Source of the DNA: Streptomyces sp. CB02923
GTDB taxonomy: Bacteria; Actinomycetota; Actinomycetes; Streptomycetales; Streptomycetaceae
Direction of reading: 5' to 3'
DNA: 64,000 nt
Assembly: GCF_001905005.1 (NCBI RefSeq)
Contig: NZ_LWKZ01000003.1
Coordinates: 226,837 to 290,836, forward strand
Every line of letters begins with the position of its first letter. Position 1 is the stretch's first letter. Both the position numbers and the translations under genes were made by a program. The notes below the pieces were generated by a model. It saw only the letters and a list, made by a program, of their open reading frames with translations, was not told where the DNA came from and did not search any database. This document shows, piece by piece, positions 1 through 13,700 of the stretch.

Positions 1-2924
1 ACGCCTTCGATCTGACGCGGGAGCTGCCGGTGCGGGCCAGGCTCCTGCGCACCGGCCCCGAGCAGCACGTCCTGGTGCTGCTGGCCCACCACATCGCCAG
101 CGACGGCTGGTCGATGGACCCGCTCACACTGGACCTGACGGTGGCGTACGCGGCGCGCTGCGAGGGCACCGCCCCCCGGTGGGAGCCGCTGCCGGTGCAG
201 TACATCGACTACACCCTGTGGCAGCGCGAGGTACTCGGCGACGAAAGCGACCCGCAGAGTGTGATCAGTCGCCAGGCGGAGTACTGGAAGCACCGGCTGG
301 CCGGTCTGCCCGACCGGCTGGAGCTGCCCACCGACCGCCCGCGTCCCGCCGTCGCCGGCTACCACGGGGAGGACGTCGACTTCTTCTGGGATGCGGACCT
401 GCACGCCGGTGTGACCCGGCTGGCCCGGGAGCACCAGGTGAGTGTCTTCATGGTGCTGCAGGCGGCGCTCGCCACCCTGCTGACCCGGCTCGGTGCGGGC
501 ACCGACATCCCCATCGGCTCGCCGACCGCCGGCCGCGCCGACAGCTCCCTCGACGACCTCGTCGGGTTCTTCGTCAACACCCTGGTGCTGCGCACCGACA
601 CCTCCGGCGACCCCGCCTTCGCCGAGCTCCTGGACCGGGTACGGGAGACGGACCTGGCGGCCTACGCCCACCAGGACGTGCCCTTCGAGCGGCTGGTGGA
701 GCTCGTCAACCCCACGCGCTCTCTGGCACACCACCCGTTGTTCCAGGTGATGCTCGTCCTGGCGAACACCACCGAGGGCGAGTTCGCGATGCGCGGACTG
801 GAGGTGGCCGACGGGCCGTTCCGTGCCTTCGCCGCCAAGTTCGATCTGACCTTCCACATCGGGGAGCGGCACGCCGAGGACGGCTCCGCCGCGGGTCTGG
901 TGGGTGCGCTGGAGTTCGCGACCGACCTCTTCGACCGGGAGACGGCCGAGGCGCTGGCCGAGCGGCTGGAGCGTCTGCTGCGCGCGGTGGTCGAGGACGC
1001 CACCCGGCCACTCGGCGAGCTGGAGATCCTCTCCCCTGCCGAGCGCACGCACCTGCTGACCGGCGTGAACGACACGGCGCGCGAGCTGCCGCCGACGGCG
1101 CTGCCGGAGCTGTTCCAGGAGCAGGTGGCCCGCACGCCGCGGGCCCCGGCCGTGGAGTACGCGGGGACGGTGCTGTCGTACGCCGAACTCAACACCCGCG
1201 CCAACCGGCTGGCCCACCACCTGCTGGCGCAGGGCGTCGGGCCCGAGGACGTGGTGGCGCTGGCGCTGCCGCGCTCCGCGGACCTGGTGACGGGCATCCT
1301 CGCCGTCCTGAAGGCCGGCGCGGCGTACCTGCCGGTGGACCCGGAGCACCCGGACGACCGGATCGCCCGGATGCTGGAGAGCGCCGGGCCGGCGTATGTG
1401 CTCACCCACGAGGCGGTGGCCGGGCGGCTGCCGGTGGGTCCGGGGGCCGGGCGGCTCGTGCTGGACGGCCCGGACGCGGCCGGGGTGCTCGCCGCACGGC
1501 CGGACCGCGATCCGCGTGACACCGACCGGCCCACGCCGCTGCTGCCGTCGCACCCGGTCTATGTCCTCTACACGTCGGGGTCGACCGGGGTGCCCAAGGG
1601 CGTGGTGATGCCCGCCGGCGCGCTGATCAATCTGCTGGCGTGGCACGCCGAGGCGCTGCCGGGGGGCTTCGGCCGGCGCACCGCGCAGTTCACCGCGGTG
1701 GGCTTCGACGTCGCGACGCAGGAGACGCTCTCGGCGCTGCTGCACGGCAACACCCTGGTCATCCCCGACGACGACACCCGCCGGGACACCGCGGCGCTCA
1801 CCCGGTGGCTGGACGAGCAGAAGGTGTCCGAGCTGTTCGCGCCGAACCTGGTCATCGGCGCGGTGGCGGAGGAGGCCGCCGCGCAGGGCATCGGCCTGCC
1901 CGCGCTGACCGACCTCTCCCAGGGCGGCGAGGCGCTGAGCCTCAGCCCGGCGCTGCGGGACCGGTGCGGTGCCGCGGCGCGGCGGCTGCACAACCACTAC
2001 GGGCCGACCGAGACCCATCTGGTGACCGCGTACACGCTCCCGGAGCAGGTCGAGGACTGGCCGGCCAGCGCGCCGGTGGGCAGGCCGATCTGGAACGTAC
2101 GGGTGTACGTGCTCGACGAGCGGCTGCGGCCGGTGCCGTCCGGTGTACCCGGGGAGCTGTACCTCGCCGGCGCACAGCTGGCCCGGGGCTATCTGGGCGC
2201 GCCGCGGATGACCGCCGAGCGGTTCGTGGCCTGCCCGTTCGGCGCGCCGGGGGAGCGGATGTACCGCACCGGCGACGTGGTGCGGTGGGACGGCGACGGG
2301 CAGCTGGCGTACCTCGGGCGGGGGGACCACCAGGTGAAGATCCGCGGATTCCGGATCGAGCCGGGCGAGGTCGAGAGCGTGCTCGCCGAACACCCGGCCG
2401 TGCGCCAGGTGGCCGTGGTGGCGCGGGAGGACACACCGGGGGAGAAGCGGCTGGTGGCCTACGCGGTGCCGGCCGGGGACACCGGCGTGGACATCACCGA
2501 GCTGCGGGCTCTCGCAGCCGCCGGGCTCCCGGTGCACATGGTGCCCGCCGGGTTCGTGGTGCTGCCGGACCTGCCCCTGACGCCCAACGGCAAGCTGGAC
2601 CGGCGGGCACTCCCGGCTCCCGATCACACGGCGGCGGCCACCGGCCGGCGGCCGCGGGACGCGAGGGAGCGGACGCTGTGCGAGATCTTCGCGGCGGTGC
2701 TGGGACTGTCCGAGGTCGGCATCGACGACGGCTTCTTCGACCTGGGCGGACACTCCCTGCTCGCCACCAAGCTGATCAACCGGATACGGACGGACCTGGG
2801 AGCCGAACTGTCCATCCGGACGGTGTTCGAGGCGCCGACGGTGGCGGCGCTCGCCGAACGTCTAACAGGTGCCAAACGCAGAGCACGGCCTGCGCTGCGG
2901 CCGATGTCGAGGACTGGGAAGTAG
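1..2924 (+). CDS. Nonribosomal peptide synthetase, partial (C-A-T), 5' end outside window
   Basis: The frame is open from base 3 and starts inside a condensation domain, so the true start lies upstream. The C-domain motif HHIASDG is at about base 90. The adenylation domain follows ([11 protein letters not shown] near 1570, HNHYGPTE near 1990, YRTGD near 2264), then a carrier protein whose phosphopantetheine serine is in [11 protein letters not shown] near 2740. Pocket residues aligned by eye to GrsA read DVQFSGHLV. The D-V-Q...H-x-V pattern is that of proline-type domains (classically DVQxIAHVV), so proline or a substituted proline such as 4-methylproline is the likely substrate; this is inference. 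The gene ends shortly after the carrier domain without a thioesterase and is followed two bases later by the next synthetase, so the chain passes to that protein. NRPS identity is certain, substrate moderate. Confidence 0.97.
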   Translation, partial: AFDLTRELPVRARLLRTGPEQHVLVLLAHHIASDGWSMDPLTLDLTVAYAARCEGTAPRWEPLPVQYIDYTLWQREVLGDESDPQSVISRQAEYWKHRLAGLPDRLELPTDRPRPAVAGYHGEDVDFFWDADLHAGVTRLAREHQVSVFMVLQAALATLLTRLGAGTDIPIGSPTAGRADSSLDDLVGFFVNTLVLRTDTSGDPAFAELLDRVRETDLAAYAHQDVPFERLVELVNPTRSLAHHPLFQVMLVLANTTEGEFAMRGLEVADGPFRAFAAKFDLTFHIGERHAEDGSAAGLVGALEFATDLFDRETAEALAERLERLLRAVVEDATRPLGELEILSPAERTHLLTGVNDTARELPPTALPELFQEQVARTPRAPAVEYAGTVLSYAELNTRANRLAHHLLAQGVGPEDVVALALPRSADLVTGILAVLKAGAAYLPVDPEHPDDRIARMLESAGPAYVLTHEAVAGRLPVGPGAGRLVLDGPDAAGVLAARPDRDPRDTDRPTPLLPSHPVYVLYTSGSTGVPKGVVMPAGALINLLAWHAEALPGGFGRRTAQFTAVGFDVATQETLSALLHGNTLVIPDDDTRRDTAALTRWLDEQKVSELFAPNLVIGAVAEEAAAQGIGLPALTDLSQGGEALSLSPALRDRCGAAARRLHNHYGPTETHLVTAYTLPEQVEDWPASAPVGRPIWNVRVYVLDERLRPVPSGVPGELYLAGAQLARGYLGAPRMTAERFVACPFGAPGERMYRTGDVVRWDGDGQLAYLGRGDHQVKIRGFRIEPGEVESVLAEHPAVRQVAVVAREDTPGEKRLVAYAVPAGDTGVDITELRALAAAGLPVHMVPAGFVVLPDLPLTPNGKLDRRALPAPDHTAAATGRRPRDARERTLCEIFAAVLGLSEVGIDDGFFDLGGHSLLATKLINRIRTDLGAELSIRTVFEAPTVAALAERLTGAKRRARPALRPMSRTGK

Positions 2925-2926
2925 CC

Positions 2927-5900
2927 ATGATTCCGCTGTCATTCGCCCAACACCGGCTGTGGTTCCTCCAGCAGTTCGAGGGACCGAGCGCGGCCTACAA
3001 CCTGCCGATGCTGCTGCGGCTGACCGGCGACCTGGACGTCGCGGCCCTGCGGGGCGCGCTCCATGACGTGGTGGAGCGGCACGAGAGCCTGCGGACCGTC
3101 TTCCCCGACCACGACGGCAACCCCCACCAGCAGGTGCTCGCGGCCGACGAGGCCCGTCCGGTGATCGAGACGGTCCGCACCGACGAGGAGCGGCTGCCCG
3201 CGCTGCTGCTGGAGGCCGCCTCGCACGCCTTCGACCTGACACGGGACATTCCGGTGCGCGCGTGGCTGTTCGAGACGGCACCGGATGCTCATGTCCTGCT
3301 GCTGATGGTGCATCACATCGCGGCCGACGGCGGTTCGCTCGCCCCGCTGACCAGGGACCTGTCGGTGGCCTACGCCGCCCGTCGTACGGACGCGGCGCCG
3401 CGGTGGGACGCCCTGCCGGTGCAGTACGCCGATTACACGCTGTGGCAGCGGGAGGTCCTCGGCGACGAGGACGACCCGGACAGCCTGATCAGCGAGCAGG
3501 TCGCCTTCTGGCAGGAGACGCTGGGCGGGCTTCCCGACCAGCTGGAGCTGCCCACCGACCGGCCGCGGCCGGCGGTGGCCGGTTACCGGGGCGACCAGGT
3601 CGCGCTGTCCTGGGATGCCGGGCTGCACCGTGATCTGGTGCGCGTGGCCCGTACGCACCAGTGCAGTGTGTTCATGGTGGTGCAGGCTGCGCTGGCGGCG
3701 TTGCTGACCCGGCTGGGTGCGGGGACCGACATTCCCATCGGTTCGCCGATCGCCGGGCGTACCGATGATGCTCTGGAGGACCTGGTCGGGTTCTTCGTCA
3801 ACACGCTCGTGCTGCGTACCGACACGTCCGGCGATCCGGCCTTCGCCGAGCTGTTGGCGCGGGTGCGGGAGACGGACCTGGCGGCCTACGCGCACCAGGA
3901 CGTGCCCTTCGAGCGGCTCGTGGAAGCCGTCAACCCCGTCCGGTCGATGGCGCACCACCCGCTCTTCCAGGTACTGCTGGTCCTCCAGAACAACGCCAAG
4001 GCCGTGCCGGAGTTCCCGGGGCTGCGGGCCGAGCTGGACGGTGTCGACACCGGGGTCGCCAAGTTCGACCTCTCCTTCGACCTGGAGGAGCGGCTGGATT
4101 CCGCGGGTGAACCCGAGGGGATCGCCGTCGAGGTGGAGTTCGCCACGGAGCTGTTCGACAAGGGCAGCGTCGAGCTGATGGTGCGGCGGCTGGAACGGCT
4201 GCTGCGAGCGGCACTCGCCGACCCGTCACGGACGGTCGGGGAGTTGGCGGTGCTCTCGGAGGAAGAGCTCCACCGGCAGCTCGTCACGTGGAATGCCACG
4301 GACCGCGAGGTGCCGGCGGCGAGCGTGCGGGAGCTGTTCGAGGCCCAGGCCGACCGGACACCCGGCGCCGCCGCGGTGCGCTGCGGGGACGCGTGCCTGA
4401 GCTACGCGGCGCTCGACGCCCGCGCCAACCGGCTGGCGCGCCTGCTGCGCACCCACGGCGTCGGCCCGGAGAGCTATGCGGCCCTCGCCCTGCCCCGGTC
4501 CGTCGAACTTCCCGTCGCGCTGCTGGCCGTCGCCAAGACCGGCGCCGCCTACCTGCCCGTCGACCCCGACCACCCCGCCGACCGCCTCGCCCACGTCCTC
4601 GCCGACGCCGCCCCGGTCTGCGTGCTCACCACCGGTGCCCTCGCACCGCGGCTCCCCGGCACGGGGGCCGCACGGGTGGTGCTCGACGCGCCGGACACCA
4701 CGGCCGCGTTGGCGGCCCTGCCGGACGGCCGCCTCACCGGGCCCGAGCAGCCGGTCGGCACGACGCCGGAAAGCCCGGCCTACGCGATCTACACCTCCGG
4801 GTCGACCGGCCGCCCCAAGGGCGTCGTCGTCTCGGTCGGCAACCTGGTCAACTTCCTCGGCGCGATGCGGCAGGTGTTCGCTCCGCAACCGTCGGACCGG
4901 TTGCTCGCCGTCACCACCATCGCGTTCGACATTGCGGGACTGGAGATGTACCTGCCGCTGATCTGCGGCGCGTCCGTCCACCTCGCCACGTCCGAGGAGG
5001 TGCGCGACACCCCGCGCCTGGCCGCGCTGCTGACCTCCTCCGGTGCCACGCTGATGCAGGCCACCCCGTCGCTGTGGCAGGGCCTGGTGGACCAGTTCCC
5101 CGAAGCGCTGCACGGGCTGCGGGTTCTGGTCGGCGGCGAGGCGCTGCCCACCCCGCTGGCGCACGCCCTGGCCGCGCACGCCGCCGGCGTGACGAACCTC
5201 TACGGCCCGACGGAGACCACCATCTGGTCGACCCTCGCGGACGTCACCGGGGAGGGCGCGGCCCCCATCGGCCGGCCGATCGGCAACACCCGGGCGTACG
5301 TGCTGGACGCGCGGCTGCGGCCGGTACCGCCCGGCGTCCCGGGCGAGTTCTACCTCGCCGGGCGGGGCGTGGCACGCGGCTACCGCGGGCGGCCCGGGGT
5401 GACGGCAGGACGCTTCGTGGCGAACCCGTTCGGCGCGCCCGGAGCGCGGATGTACCGCACCGGTGACCTCGTGCGGTGGCGCGCCGACGGGCAGCTGGAA
5501 TTCCTCGGCCGCGTCGACCACCAGGTCAAGGTCCGCGGCTTCCGCATCGAACTGGGCGAGATCGAGTCCGCTGTCGCCGGGCACCCGGCCGTCGGGCAGG
5601 CCACGGCGCTGGTCCGGGAGGACCGGCCGGGCGACCAGCGCATCGTGGTCTACGTGGTGCCGGCCCACGGCGGCGCGGCGCCCGCGTCGGCCGGGCTGCG
5701 GCGCCATGCGGGCACCCTGCTGCCGGAGTACATGCTGCCCACCGCCTTCGTCGTGCTCGACGCCCTTCCGCTGACCCCGAACGGCAAGGTCGACCGGGCG
5801 GCGCTGCCGGCTCCGGAGAGCGAGCCGGACACCGGCAGCCGGGGGCCGCGTACCGCACGCGAGGAGATCCTGTGCGGCATCTTCGCGGAGGTCCTCGGCA

Positions 5901-8900
5901 TCGACCGGGCCGGGGCCGACGACGACTTCTTCGAGCTGGGCGGGCATTCGCTGCTCGCGACCCGGCTGATCAGCCGGGTACGTGCCGCCTTCGGGGTGGA
6001 GCTGGCGGTCCGGGACCTGTTCGAGGCCCCGACGGCCGCCGGCCTGGCCGGGCGGCTGGACGGCGCGGCGGGCGCACGGGCGGTGCTGGAGCCGGCGGTG
6101 CGGCCCGCGCGGGTACCGCTGTCCTTCGCGCAACGGCGGCTGTGGTTCCTCGACAAGCTGGAGGGGCCGAGCACCACGTACAACGTGCCGATGCTGCTGC
6201 GGCTGACCGGGGAGCTGGACGTCCCGGCGCTGCGGGCGGCACTGGCGGACCTGACGGAACGCCACGAGAGCCTGCGCACGGTCTTCCCGGACGTCGACGG
6301 CAAGCCGTACCAGCTGGTGCTGGACGGCGCCGCGGCACGGCCCGTCGTCGAGGCCGTGGAGACCGTCGCCGGGCAGGCCCCGGAGCTGATCGCCGAGGCC
6401 GCCCGGCACACCTTCGACCTGGCCCGGGACGTCCCGCTGCGGGCCTGGGTGTTCTCCACGGCACCCGAAGAGCACGCACTGCTGATCCTGGTGCATCACA
6501 TCGCCGCCGACGGCGCCTCGCTGGCGCCGCTCGCCCGTGACCTGAGCGTCGCCTACACCGCGCGCCTGGCCGGCTCCGCGCCCGCTTTCCCGCCGCTGCC
6601 GGTGCAGTACGCGGACTACACGCTGTGGCAGCAGGCCATGCTGGGCGACGAGGACGACCCGGACAGCGTGATCCGTGCCCAGATCGACCACTGGCGCACG
6701 GCCCTGGCCGGTGTTCCGGAGGAGCTGGCGCTGCCCACCGACCGCCCGCGGCCCGCCGTCGCCGGTTACCGGGGCGACCAGGCCCCCTTCACCTGGGACG
6801 CGGACCTGCACGCCGGTGTGATCCGGCTGGCCCGTACGCACCAGTGCAGTGTGTTCATGGTGGTGCAGGCTGCGCTGGCGGCGTTGCTGACCCGGCTGGG
6901 TGCGGGGACCGACATTCCCATCGGTTCGCCGATCGCGGGGCGTACCGATGATGCTTTGGAGGACCTGGTCGGGTTCTTCGTCAACACGCTCGTGCTGCGT
7001 ACGGACACTTCCGGCGATCCGGCCTTCGCCGAGCTGCTGGCGCGGGTGCGGGAGACGGACCTGGCGGCCTACGCCCACCAGGACGTGCCCTTCGAACGGC
7101 TCGTGGAAGCCGTCAACCCCGTCCGGTCGATGGCGCACCACCCGCTCTTCCAGGTGCTGCTGGTCCTCCAGAACACCGAGGACGCCCAGCTCGCCCTGCC
7201 CGGACTGCGGGCCGCCCTGGAAGACGTCGACACCGGCGCCGCCAAGGTCGACCTGACGTTCAACATGGAGGAGCTGTACTCCGCGGAGCGGACTCCGGCG
7301 GGAATGACGGGAACCGTGGAGTTCGCGACCGCCCTCTTCGACCGGGAGACGGCCGAGGCGCTGGCCGAGCGGCTGGAGCGGCTGCTGCGTGCCGTCGTGG
7401 CGGACGCCTCGCTGCCGGTGTCCCGGCTGGACGTGCTGTCCCCGGCCGAGCGGCACCGGCTGCTGGTGGAGCGCAACGACACCGCGCACGAGGTGTCGCC
7501 GGCCACCCTCCCGGACCTCTTCCAGGCCCAGGCGGACCGCACCCCGCACGCCCCGGCGGCCGAGCACGAAGGCCGGGTCCTGACGTACGCGGAGTTGAAC
7601 ACCCGGGCGAACCGGCTGGCGCACGAGCTGATCGGCCGGGGCGTGGGCCCCGAGCAAACCGTGGCCTTGCTGCTGCCCCGCTCCCTGGACCTGGTCGTCT
7701 CCCTGCTCGCGGTCCTCAAGGCCGGCGCCGCCTACCTGCCCGTCGACCCGGAGTACCCCGCCGACCGCATCGACTACATGCTGCGCGACGCCGGTCCGGC
7801 CCTCGTCCTCACCACGGCCGATGCCGCCGCGACACCCGTACCGGGCCTGGCCGCCCTGCCCGTGCCCGGCAACGCCGGCGCCTGGGCCCACCGGCCCGGA
7901 ACCGATCCGGCCGACGCCGACCGCACCGGGCCGCTGCTGCTGGGGCATCCGGCGTATGTCATCTACACCTCCGGCTCCACCGGCCGGCCCAAGGGCGTCG
8001 TCGTGGCGCACACCGGTATGGCGAGCTTCGCGGCGGACAAGATCGACCGCTGTGGTGTCGAGCCGGGCAGCCGGGTGGCGCAGTTCTCGTCGCCCAGCTT
8101 CGACGCGTCGGTACTCGAACTGTGGCTGGCGCTGCTGTCCGGCGCCTGCCTGGTGATGCCCCCGGCCGGGCCGCTCGCCGGTGAGGTGCTGGCCCAGCAG
8201 CTGGCCGGACTCCGCATCAACCACGCGGTGCTGGCGCCGGCCGCGCTGGCGAGCGTGCCGGCCACACCGCTGCCGGAGCTGCGGTCGCTGACGGTCGGCG
8301 GAGACGCCTTCACCGGAGAGGTCGTCACCCGCTGGGCCGGGGGGCGCCGGATGTTCAACGGCTACGGTCCGACCGAGGCGACGGTCTGGGTGACATCGAG
8401 CCCGCCGCTGTCCGAGCCGGTCGCCCCGCCGATCGGCCGCCCGGTGCGCAACATCCGGGTGTACGTCCTCGACGACGCGCTGTGCCCGGTGCCGGCCGGG
8501 GTGCCCGGCGAGCTGTACCTCGCGGGCGTCCAGCTGGCCCGCGGCTACCTGCACCGCCCCGGAATGACCGCCGCGCGCTTCGTCGCCAACCCGTTCGGCG
8601 CGCCCGGAGCGCGGATGTACCGCACCGGTGACCTCGTGCGGTGGCGCGCCGACGGGCAGCTGGAGTTCGTCGGGCGCGCGGACGACCAGGTCAAGGTCCG
8701 CGGTTTCCGCATCGAGCTGGGCGAGATCGAGAACGTCCTGGCGGGGCACCCCGCAGTGGCGGAGACCGCCGTCGTCGTCCGTGAGGACCGGCCCGGCGAC
8801 AAGCGCATCGTCGCCTATGTCGTCACGGCCGGGGAAGCCCCACTGGACGCCGGCGCGCTGCGGGCGCACCTGGCCGGGCAGCTGCCCGACTACATGCTGC

Positions 8901-10762
8901 CTGCTGCGTTCCTCGAACTGGCCGCACTGCCGCTGACCACCCACGCCAAGCTGGACGTCCGGTCCCTGCCGGCACCGGACTTCGCGGCGGCGGCGGGCAC
9001 CAGGGCACCGCGCACCGCACGCGAGGAGACGCTCTGCCGGATCTTCGCCGAGGTACTGCACCTGGACCGGGTCGGTGTCGACGACAGCTTCTTCTCGCTG
9101 GGCGGGGACAGCATCCTGTCCATCCAGGTGATCTCCCGGGCGCGGAAGGAGGGCATCGTGCTCACGGCGCGGGAGATCGTGCGGCACCAGACCGCCGAGG
9201 CGCTGGCAGCGTTCGCCGCCGAAGCGCCGTCGGCGGTCGCCGAGGACCCGCAGGACGCGGTCGGCACCCTGCCGCCGACGCCGATCGTGCACTGGCTGCG
9301 GGAACTGGACGCGCCGATGGACGGCTTCCACCAGTCGATGGTCCTCCAGACCCCGGCGGGTCTGGTCCAGCAGCAGCTCATCGACGTGGTGCAGTCGCTG
9401 CTCGACCACCACGACGCCCTGCGGATGCGCCTCACGGAGCGGCCGTCGGACGACGGCGCGGGGCTGCCGGACTGGGAGCCCGAGGTGCTGCCCCACGGCA
9501 AGGTGGCGGCCGGGGACTGCGTGCGGCGGGTGGCTGCCGAAGGGCTGCACGGCGCGGCACTGGACGACCTGATGGCCGCCGAGGGCGAACGGGCCCGGGA
9601 CCGGCTGCGGCCGCGCGAGGGGACCATGGTGCAGGCCGTGTGGTTCGACGCCGGGCCGGGCGTACCCGGCCGACTGCTGTTGATGCTGCACCACCTGGTC
9701 GTGGACGGGGTGTCGTGGCGGATCCTGCTGCCGGACCTGGCCGCCGCCTGGCGGGCCGTGGCAGCGGGCGAGCAGCCGTCACCGGAGCGCGCGGGGACCT
9801 CCCTGCGACAGTGGGCGCGGCAGCTGCCGGCGGCCGCGCACCGTCCCGAGCGGCTGGCCGAACTGCCGTCGTGGACCGCCTTGCTGGGCACCGAGGAGCC
9901 GCTGCTGGGCAGCCGGCCGCTGGACCGTACCCGGGATGTGGGAAGCACCACCTGGTCGCTGACCGTCACCCTGCCCGTACCGGCCACGACGGCGCTGCTC
10001 ACCGCGGTGCCGGAAACCTTCCACGCCCGGGTCGACGACTTCCTGCTGGCCGCGCTGGCGCTGGCCGCCGTCGACCGGCGCCGGAGCCGGGGCGAGGCCG
10101 GCAGCCAGGTGCTGATCGACCTGGAGGGGCACGGCCGGGAGGAGATCGTGCCCGGTGCCGACCTGAGCCGCACCGTCGGCTGGTTCACCAGCCTGTATCC
10201 GGTGCGGCTCGACCCGGGGCCGTTCGACCGGGACGAGGTGTGGGCCGGCGGCCCGGCGGCGGGCCAGGTGGTCAAGCGGATCAAGGAACAGCTGCGCGCC
10301 GTCCCCGACCACGGCATCGGCTTCGGTCTGCTGCGCCACCTCAACCCCGGGACCGCCGCCGAGCTGTCCAGGCTGCCCGGCGCGCAGATCGGCTTCAACT
10401 ACCTGGGCCGCCTGACGGCAGCGGCGGGCGGCGCCACCGACGACTGGGGTGTCGTCGCGGATGCGCCGGCCCCGCCCGGCGCCGACCCCCGGATGCCGGC
10501 CGGCCACCCACTGACGATCAACGCGGTGACCGAGGACCTGCCCGGCGGACCACGGCTGTCGGCCACTTGGGAATGGTCGCGGGACCTGCTGGCCGAGCAG
10601 GACGTCCGGGCGTTCGCCGAGAGCTGGCTCGCGGCTCTGACCGCGCTGGTGACCCACTGCGAGGACCTGAACGCCGGCGGTCTCACCCCTTCCGACCTGT
10701 CCCTGGAATCGATGAGCCAGGACGAAATCAATGACCTCGAAGCTGAATTGGACATGCTGTGA
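2927..10762 (+). CDS. Nonribosomal peptide synthetase, two modules with epimerase (C-A-T-C-A-T-E)
   Basis: The 2611-residue protein starts at the ATG two bases after the previous stop; the first residues already form C-domain motif C1 ([10 protein letters not shown]). Module one: C (HHIAADG near residue 128), A ([11 protein letters not shown] near 620), T ([11 protein letters not shown] near 1000). Its pocket DILQLGLIW matches the classical glycine code as I remember it. Module two: C from about 1060, A from about 1510, T with the LGGDSI variant typical before epimerases (near 2055), then an E domain ([11 protein letters not shown] near 2254, DLEGHGRE near 2400). Its pocket DALVTGGVW is closest to the tyrocidine-type aromatic code DALVTGAVV, so Tyr, Phe or Trp is likely, converted to the D form. 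The stop overlaps the next start (GTGA), implying translational coupling. Confidence 0.97.
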   Translation: MIPLSFAQHRLWFLQQFEGPSAAYNLPMLLRLTGDLDVAALRGALHDVVERHESLRTVFPDHDGNPHQQVLAADEARPVIETVRTDEERLPALLLEAASHAFDLTRDIPVRAWLFETAPDAHVLLLMVHHIAADGGSLAPLTRDLSVAYAARRTDAAPRWDALPVQYADYTLWQREVLGDEDDPDSLISEQVAFWQETLGGLPDQLELPTDRPRPAVAGYRGDQVALSWDAGLHRDLVRVARTHQCSVFMVVQAALAALLTRLGAGTDIPIGSPIAGRTDDALEDLVGFFVNTLVLRTDTSGDPAFAELLARVRETDLAAYAHQDVPFERLVEAVNPVRSMAHHPLFQVLLVLQNNAKAVPEFPGLRAELDGVDTGVAKFDLSFDLEERLDSAGEPEGIAVEVEFATELFDKGSVELMVRRLERLLRAALADPSRTVGELAVLSEEELHRQLVTWNATDREVPAASVRELFEAQADRTPGAAAVRCGDACLSYAALDARANRLARLLRTHGVGPESYAALALPRSVELPVALLAVAKTGAAYLPVDPDHPADRLAHVLADAAPVCVLTTGALAPRLPGTGAARVVLDAPDTTAALAALPDGRLTGPEQPVGTTPESPAYAIYTSGSTGRPKGVVVSVGNLVNFLGAMRQVFAPQPSDRLLAVTTIAFDIAGLEMYLPLICGASVHLATSEEVRDTPRLAALLTSSGATLMQATPSLWQGLVDQFPEALHGLRVLVGGEALPTPLAHALAAHAAGVTNLYGPTETTIWSTLADVTGEGAAPIGRPIGNTRAYVLDARLRPVPPGVPGEFYLAGRGVARGYRGRPGVTAGRFVANPFGAPGARMYRTGDLVRWRADGQLEFLGRVDHQVKVRGFRIELGEIESAVAGHPAVGQATALVREDRPGDQRIVVYVVPAHGGAAPASAGLRRHAGTLLPEYMLPTAFVVLDALPLTPNGKVDRAALPAPESEPDTGSRGPRTAREEILCGIFAEVLGIDRAGADDDFFELGGHSLLATRLISRVRAAFGVELAVRDLFEAPTAAGLAGRLDGAAGARAVLEPAVRPARVPLSFAQRRLWFLDKLEGPSTTYNVPMLLRLTGELDVPALRAALADLTERHESLRTVFPDVDGKPYQLVLDGAAARPVVEAVETVAGQAPELIAEAARHTFDLARDVPLRAWVFSTAPEEHALLILVHHIAADGASLAPLARDLSVAYTARLAGSAPAFPPLPVQYADYTLWQQAMLGDEDDPDSVIRAQIDHWRTALAGVPEELALPTDRPRPAVAGYRGDQAPFTWDADLHAGVIRLARTHQCSVFMVVQAALAALLTRLGAGTDIPIGSPIAGRTDDALEDLVGFFVNTLVLRTDTSGDPAFAELLARVRETDLAAYAHQDVPFERLVEAVNPVRSMAHHPLFQVLLVLQNTEDAQLALPGLRAALEDVDTGAAKVDLTFNMEELYSAERTPAGMTGTVEFATALFDRETAEALAERLERLLRAVVADASLPVSRLDVLSPAERHRLLVERNDTAHEVSPATLPDLFQAQADRTPHAPAAEHEGRVLTYAELNTRANRLAHELIGRGVGPEQTVALLLPRSLDLVVSLLAVLKAGAAYLPVDPEYPADRIDYMLRDAGPALVLTTADAAATPVPGLAALPVPGNAGAWAHRPGTDPADADRTGPLLLGHPAYVIYTSGSTGRPKGVVVAHTGMASFAADKIDRCGVEPGSRVAQFSSPSFDASVLELWLALLSGACLVMPPAGPLAGEVLAQQLAGLRINHAVLAPAALASVPATPLPELRSLTVGGDAFTGEVVTRWAGGRRMFNGYGPTEATVWVTSSPPLSEPVAPPIGRPVRNIRVYVLDDALCPVPAGVPGELYLAGVQLARGYLHRPGMTAARFVANPFGAPGARMYRTGDLVRWRADGQLEFVGRADDQVKVRGFRIELGEIENVLAGHPAVAETAVVVREDRPGDKRIVAYVVTAGEAPLDAGALRAHLAGQLPDYMLPAAFLELAALPLTTHAKLDVRSLPAPDFAAAAGTRAPRTAREETLCRIFAEVLHLDRVGVDDSFFSLGGDSILSIQVISRARKEGIVLTAREIVRHQTAEALAAFAAEAPSAVAEDPQDAVGTLPPTPIVHWLRELDAPMDGFHQSMVLQTPAGLVQQQLIDVVQSLLDHHDALRMRLTERPSDDGAGLPDWEPEVLPHGKVAAGDCVRRVAAEGLHGAALDDLMAAEGERARDRLRPREGTMVQAVWFDAGPGVPGRLLLMLHHLVVDGVSWRILLPDLAAAWRAVAAGEQPSPERAGTSLRQWARQLPAAAHRPERLAELPSWTALLGTEEPLLGSRPLDRTRDVGSTTWSLTVTLPVPATTALLTAVPETFHARVDDFLLAALALAAVDRRRSRGEAGSQVLIDLEGHGREEIVPGADLSRTVGWFTSLYPVRLDPGPFDRDEVWAGGPAAGQVVKRIKEQLRAVPDHGIGFGLLRHLNPGTAAELSRLPGAQIGFNYLGRLTAAAGGATDDWGVVADAPAPPGADPRMPAGHPLTINAVTEDLPGGPRLSATWEWSRDLLAEQDVRAFAESWLAALTALVTHCEDLNAGGLTPSDLSLESMSQDEINDLEAELDML
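3646..3990 (+). repeat. Near-identical C-domain segment, first copy (partner 6829-7173)
   Basis: About 345 bp of the C domains of modules two and three in the same gene are nearly identical at the nucleotide level, offset by 3183 bp and in frame, from GTACGCACCAGTGCAG onward through the segment encoding the [18 protein letters not shown] core. Synonymous positions match too, which suggests recent gene conversion or duplication rather than protein-level constraint. Confidence 0.85.
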
Positions 10763-13700
10763 AGACTCAGTCCGCACTTGAGGACGTCCTGCCGCTCGCG
10801 CCGTTGCAAGAAGGGCTCCTGTTCCACTCGCTGTACGACGGGCAGGCGCCCGACATCTACAACGTGCAGCTCATCCTGCGGATCGAGGGCGAGGTGGACG
10901 CCGCCGCGCTGCGCGCTTCCGCCGGCACGCTGCTGGCCCGGCACGCCAACCTGCGGGCCGGATTCCGCACCCGCAAGAACGGCCAGCCGATCCAAGTGAT
11001 CCACCGCGCGGTGCCGCTGCCGTGGCGGGAACACGACCTGACCGGGTACGCGGACGGGCCCGCCGGACAGGACGCGGAGCTGGAACGGCTGCTGGCCACC
11101 GACCGGGCCGAGCGGTTCGACCTGGCCCGCCCGCCGCTGCTGCGGCTGACCCTGTACCGGCTCGCCGATCGCCGCTACTGCCTGGCACTGACCTGCCATC
11201 ACGTCCTCCTCGACGGCTGGTCGACGCCACTGGTCCTGAGCGAACTGTTCACGCTGTACGGACAGCGGGGCAGCGACGCGGGGATGCCCCGGGTCACCCC
11301 GTACCGCGACTACCTGGCCTGGCTGGGACGGCAGGACCAGGCGGCGGCGGAGGACGCCTGGCAGCGGGCGCTGGCGGGCCTGGAGGAGCCGACGCTGGTG
11401 GCGGCCACCGACCGGACACCCGAGGTGCCGGGCCGGGTGGCGCTGGAACTGCCGCGGGAGGACACCGCGAGGCTGACCGCGGCGGTGCGCGAGCGGCGGC
11501 TGACGATGAGCACCCTGCTGAACGGCGCGTGGGCGGTCGCGCTCGCCCAGCTGACCGGGCGGGACGACGTGGTGTTCGGCACGACCGTGTCCACCCGGCC
11601 GGCCGACCTGCCCGGATCGGAGTCGATGGTCGGGCTGTTCGTCAACACCGTTCCCGTCCGGGTGCGGCTGGACCAGCGGCAGCCGCTGCTGGACAACCTC
11701 GTACGGCTCCAGGAGGAGCAGAGCGCCCTGCTGCCCCACCAGTACCTGGGGCTGGGCCGTATCCAGCAACTGGCCGACGTCGGCGACCTCTTCGACACCG
11801 CCGCGCTGCTGGAGAACTACCCGCTGGGCATCGCCGACGACGAGGACGTCGTGGCCGGGCTGCGCCTGACCGAGGTCGACGGCCGGGACGCCACGCACTA
11901 CGCCCTCAACCTCGTGGGCGAACTGGTGGGCGACCGGCTCGCGCTGCGCCTGGACCACCGCGCCGACGTCATGGACCGGGAGCGCGCCACCGCTCTCCTC
12001 GGCCGGGTGCGGGCGCTGCTCGCCTCGGTGCTCGACACGCCCGACATCCCGCTGGACCGGATCGCGCTGATCGGCGCGGCCGAACGCGAGCAGGTCCTCG
12101 GCACGTGGAACGACACCGCTCACCCCCTGCCCGAAACCCACCCGGCCGCCATGTTCGAGGCACAGGCCGCCCGGACACCGCAGGCCACGGCGGTGGTGGA
12201 CGACGGGGGCAGCTGGACGTACGCGGAACTCAACGAGCGGGCCAACCGGCTGGCCCATCTGCTGATCGGACGGGGCGCGGGACCCGAGCAGCTGGTGGCG
12301 CTGGCGCTGCCGCGCTCGGCCGACCTGCTGGTGGCGCTGCTCGGCGTGTGCAAGAGCGGCGCGGCCTACCTCCCGCTGGACCCCGGCCAGCCACGGGAGC
12401 GGATCGCGTCCACCCTCGGCGACGCCGCCCCCAGCACGCTGATCACCGCTGCCGGGACGGCCGGCGCGGTGGCCGGGACGGCCGTCCCGCAGCTCGTCCT
12501 GGACTCTCCCGGCACCCGGGCGGCGCTGGCCGCGCAGCCGGCCACCGATCCGTCCGACGCCGACCGCGTCGCCCCCCTGCTCCCGTCGCACCCGGCGTAC
12601 GCCCTCTACACCTCCGGGTCCACCGGCCGGCCCAAGGGCGTCCTCACCACCTGCGCCGGTGTCAGCGGGCACCTGGCCTGGATGGCCTCCAGGTACCCGC
12701 TGGAGCCGGAGGACCGGGTGCTGTTCCGCACGGCGGTGAGTTTCGACGCGTCGGTCTGGGAGATCTGGCTCCCGCTGCTCACCGGTGCCGGCCTGTGCGT
12801 GGCGCCGGACGACGTGGTGAAGGACCCGGAGCGCCTGATGGCGTTCATCGCGCGGCACCGCGTCACGGTGGCCCAGTTCGTCCCTTCGCTGCTTGCCGAA
12901 CTGCTCCGCGTGCCGGTGGACGCGGCACCGCCGCTGGAGCATGTCTTCGTCGGCGGCGAACCGATCGGGTCCGGGCAGGCCGCGGCAGCGGTCGCGGCCT
13001 GGGGCGTGCGGGTGCACAACCTGTACGGCCCGACCGAGACCACGGTCCAGGTGACGGCGCACGACTTCGACCCGGCGGCCGACACCGGAACGGTGCCCAT
13101 CGGACAGCCGGTGTGGAACACCCGGCTGTACGTGCTGGACGCCGCGCTGCGCCCGGCCCCGGTGGGGGTCGCCGGTGAGCTGTACGTCGCGGGCGCCCAG
13201 CTGGCCCGCGGCTACCTGAACCGCCCCGGCCTGACCGCGCAGCGGTTCGTCGCCCACCCCTACGGCGCGGCCGGCGAGCGGCTGTACCGCACGGGCGACG
13301 TCGTGCGCCGGCGGGCGGACGGCCGGCTGGAGTACCTGGAGCGGGCCGACGACCAGGTGAAGATCCGCGGCCAGCGGATCGAACCGGGCGAGGTCGAGTC
13401 TGTCCTGGCCGGTGACCCGCGGGTGGGCCGGGCCGCGGTCGTGGTCCGCGAGGACCGGCCCGGTGACCGGCGTCTGGTCGCCTACCTCGTGCCCGCCGGC
13501 GAGGGAGAGCCGGACGTGGCGTCGGTGCGCGCACGGGCCGCCGAAGCACTGCCCGGCTACGCGGTGCCGGCCGCGTTCGTCGTGCTGGACAAGCTGCCGC
13601 TGACGGCCAACGCCAAACTGGACCGCCGCGCGCTGCCCGCCCCGGAGTTCGGCGCGGCCGCCGGGTCACGGCGGCCGCGCGATCCGCGCGAAGAGATCCT

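Noticed and set aside
4226..9694. Very long antisense open frame (about 1800 codons) opposite the second synthetase
   Set aside because: It is the mirror of a high-GC NRPS gene; composition is His/Gln/Arg/Gly-rich with no domain. The same holds for the antisense frames at 13666-17508, 17650-21504, 10399-13257, 46379-49111 and 49891-52632.
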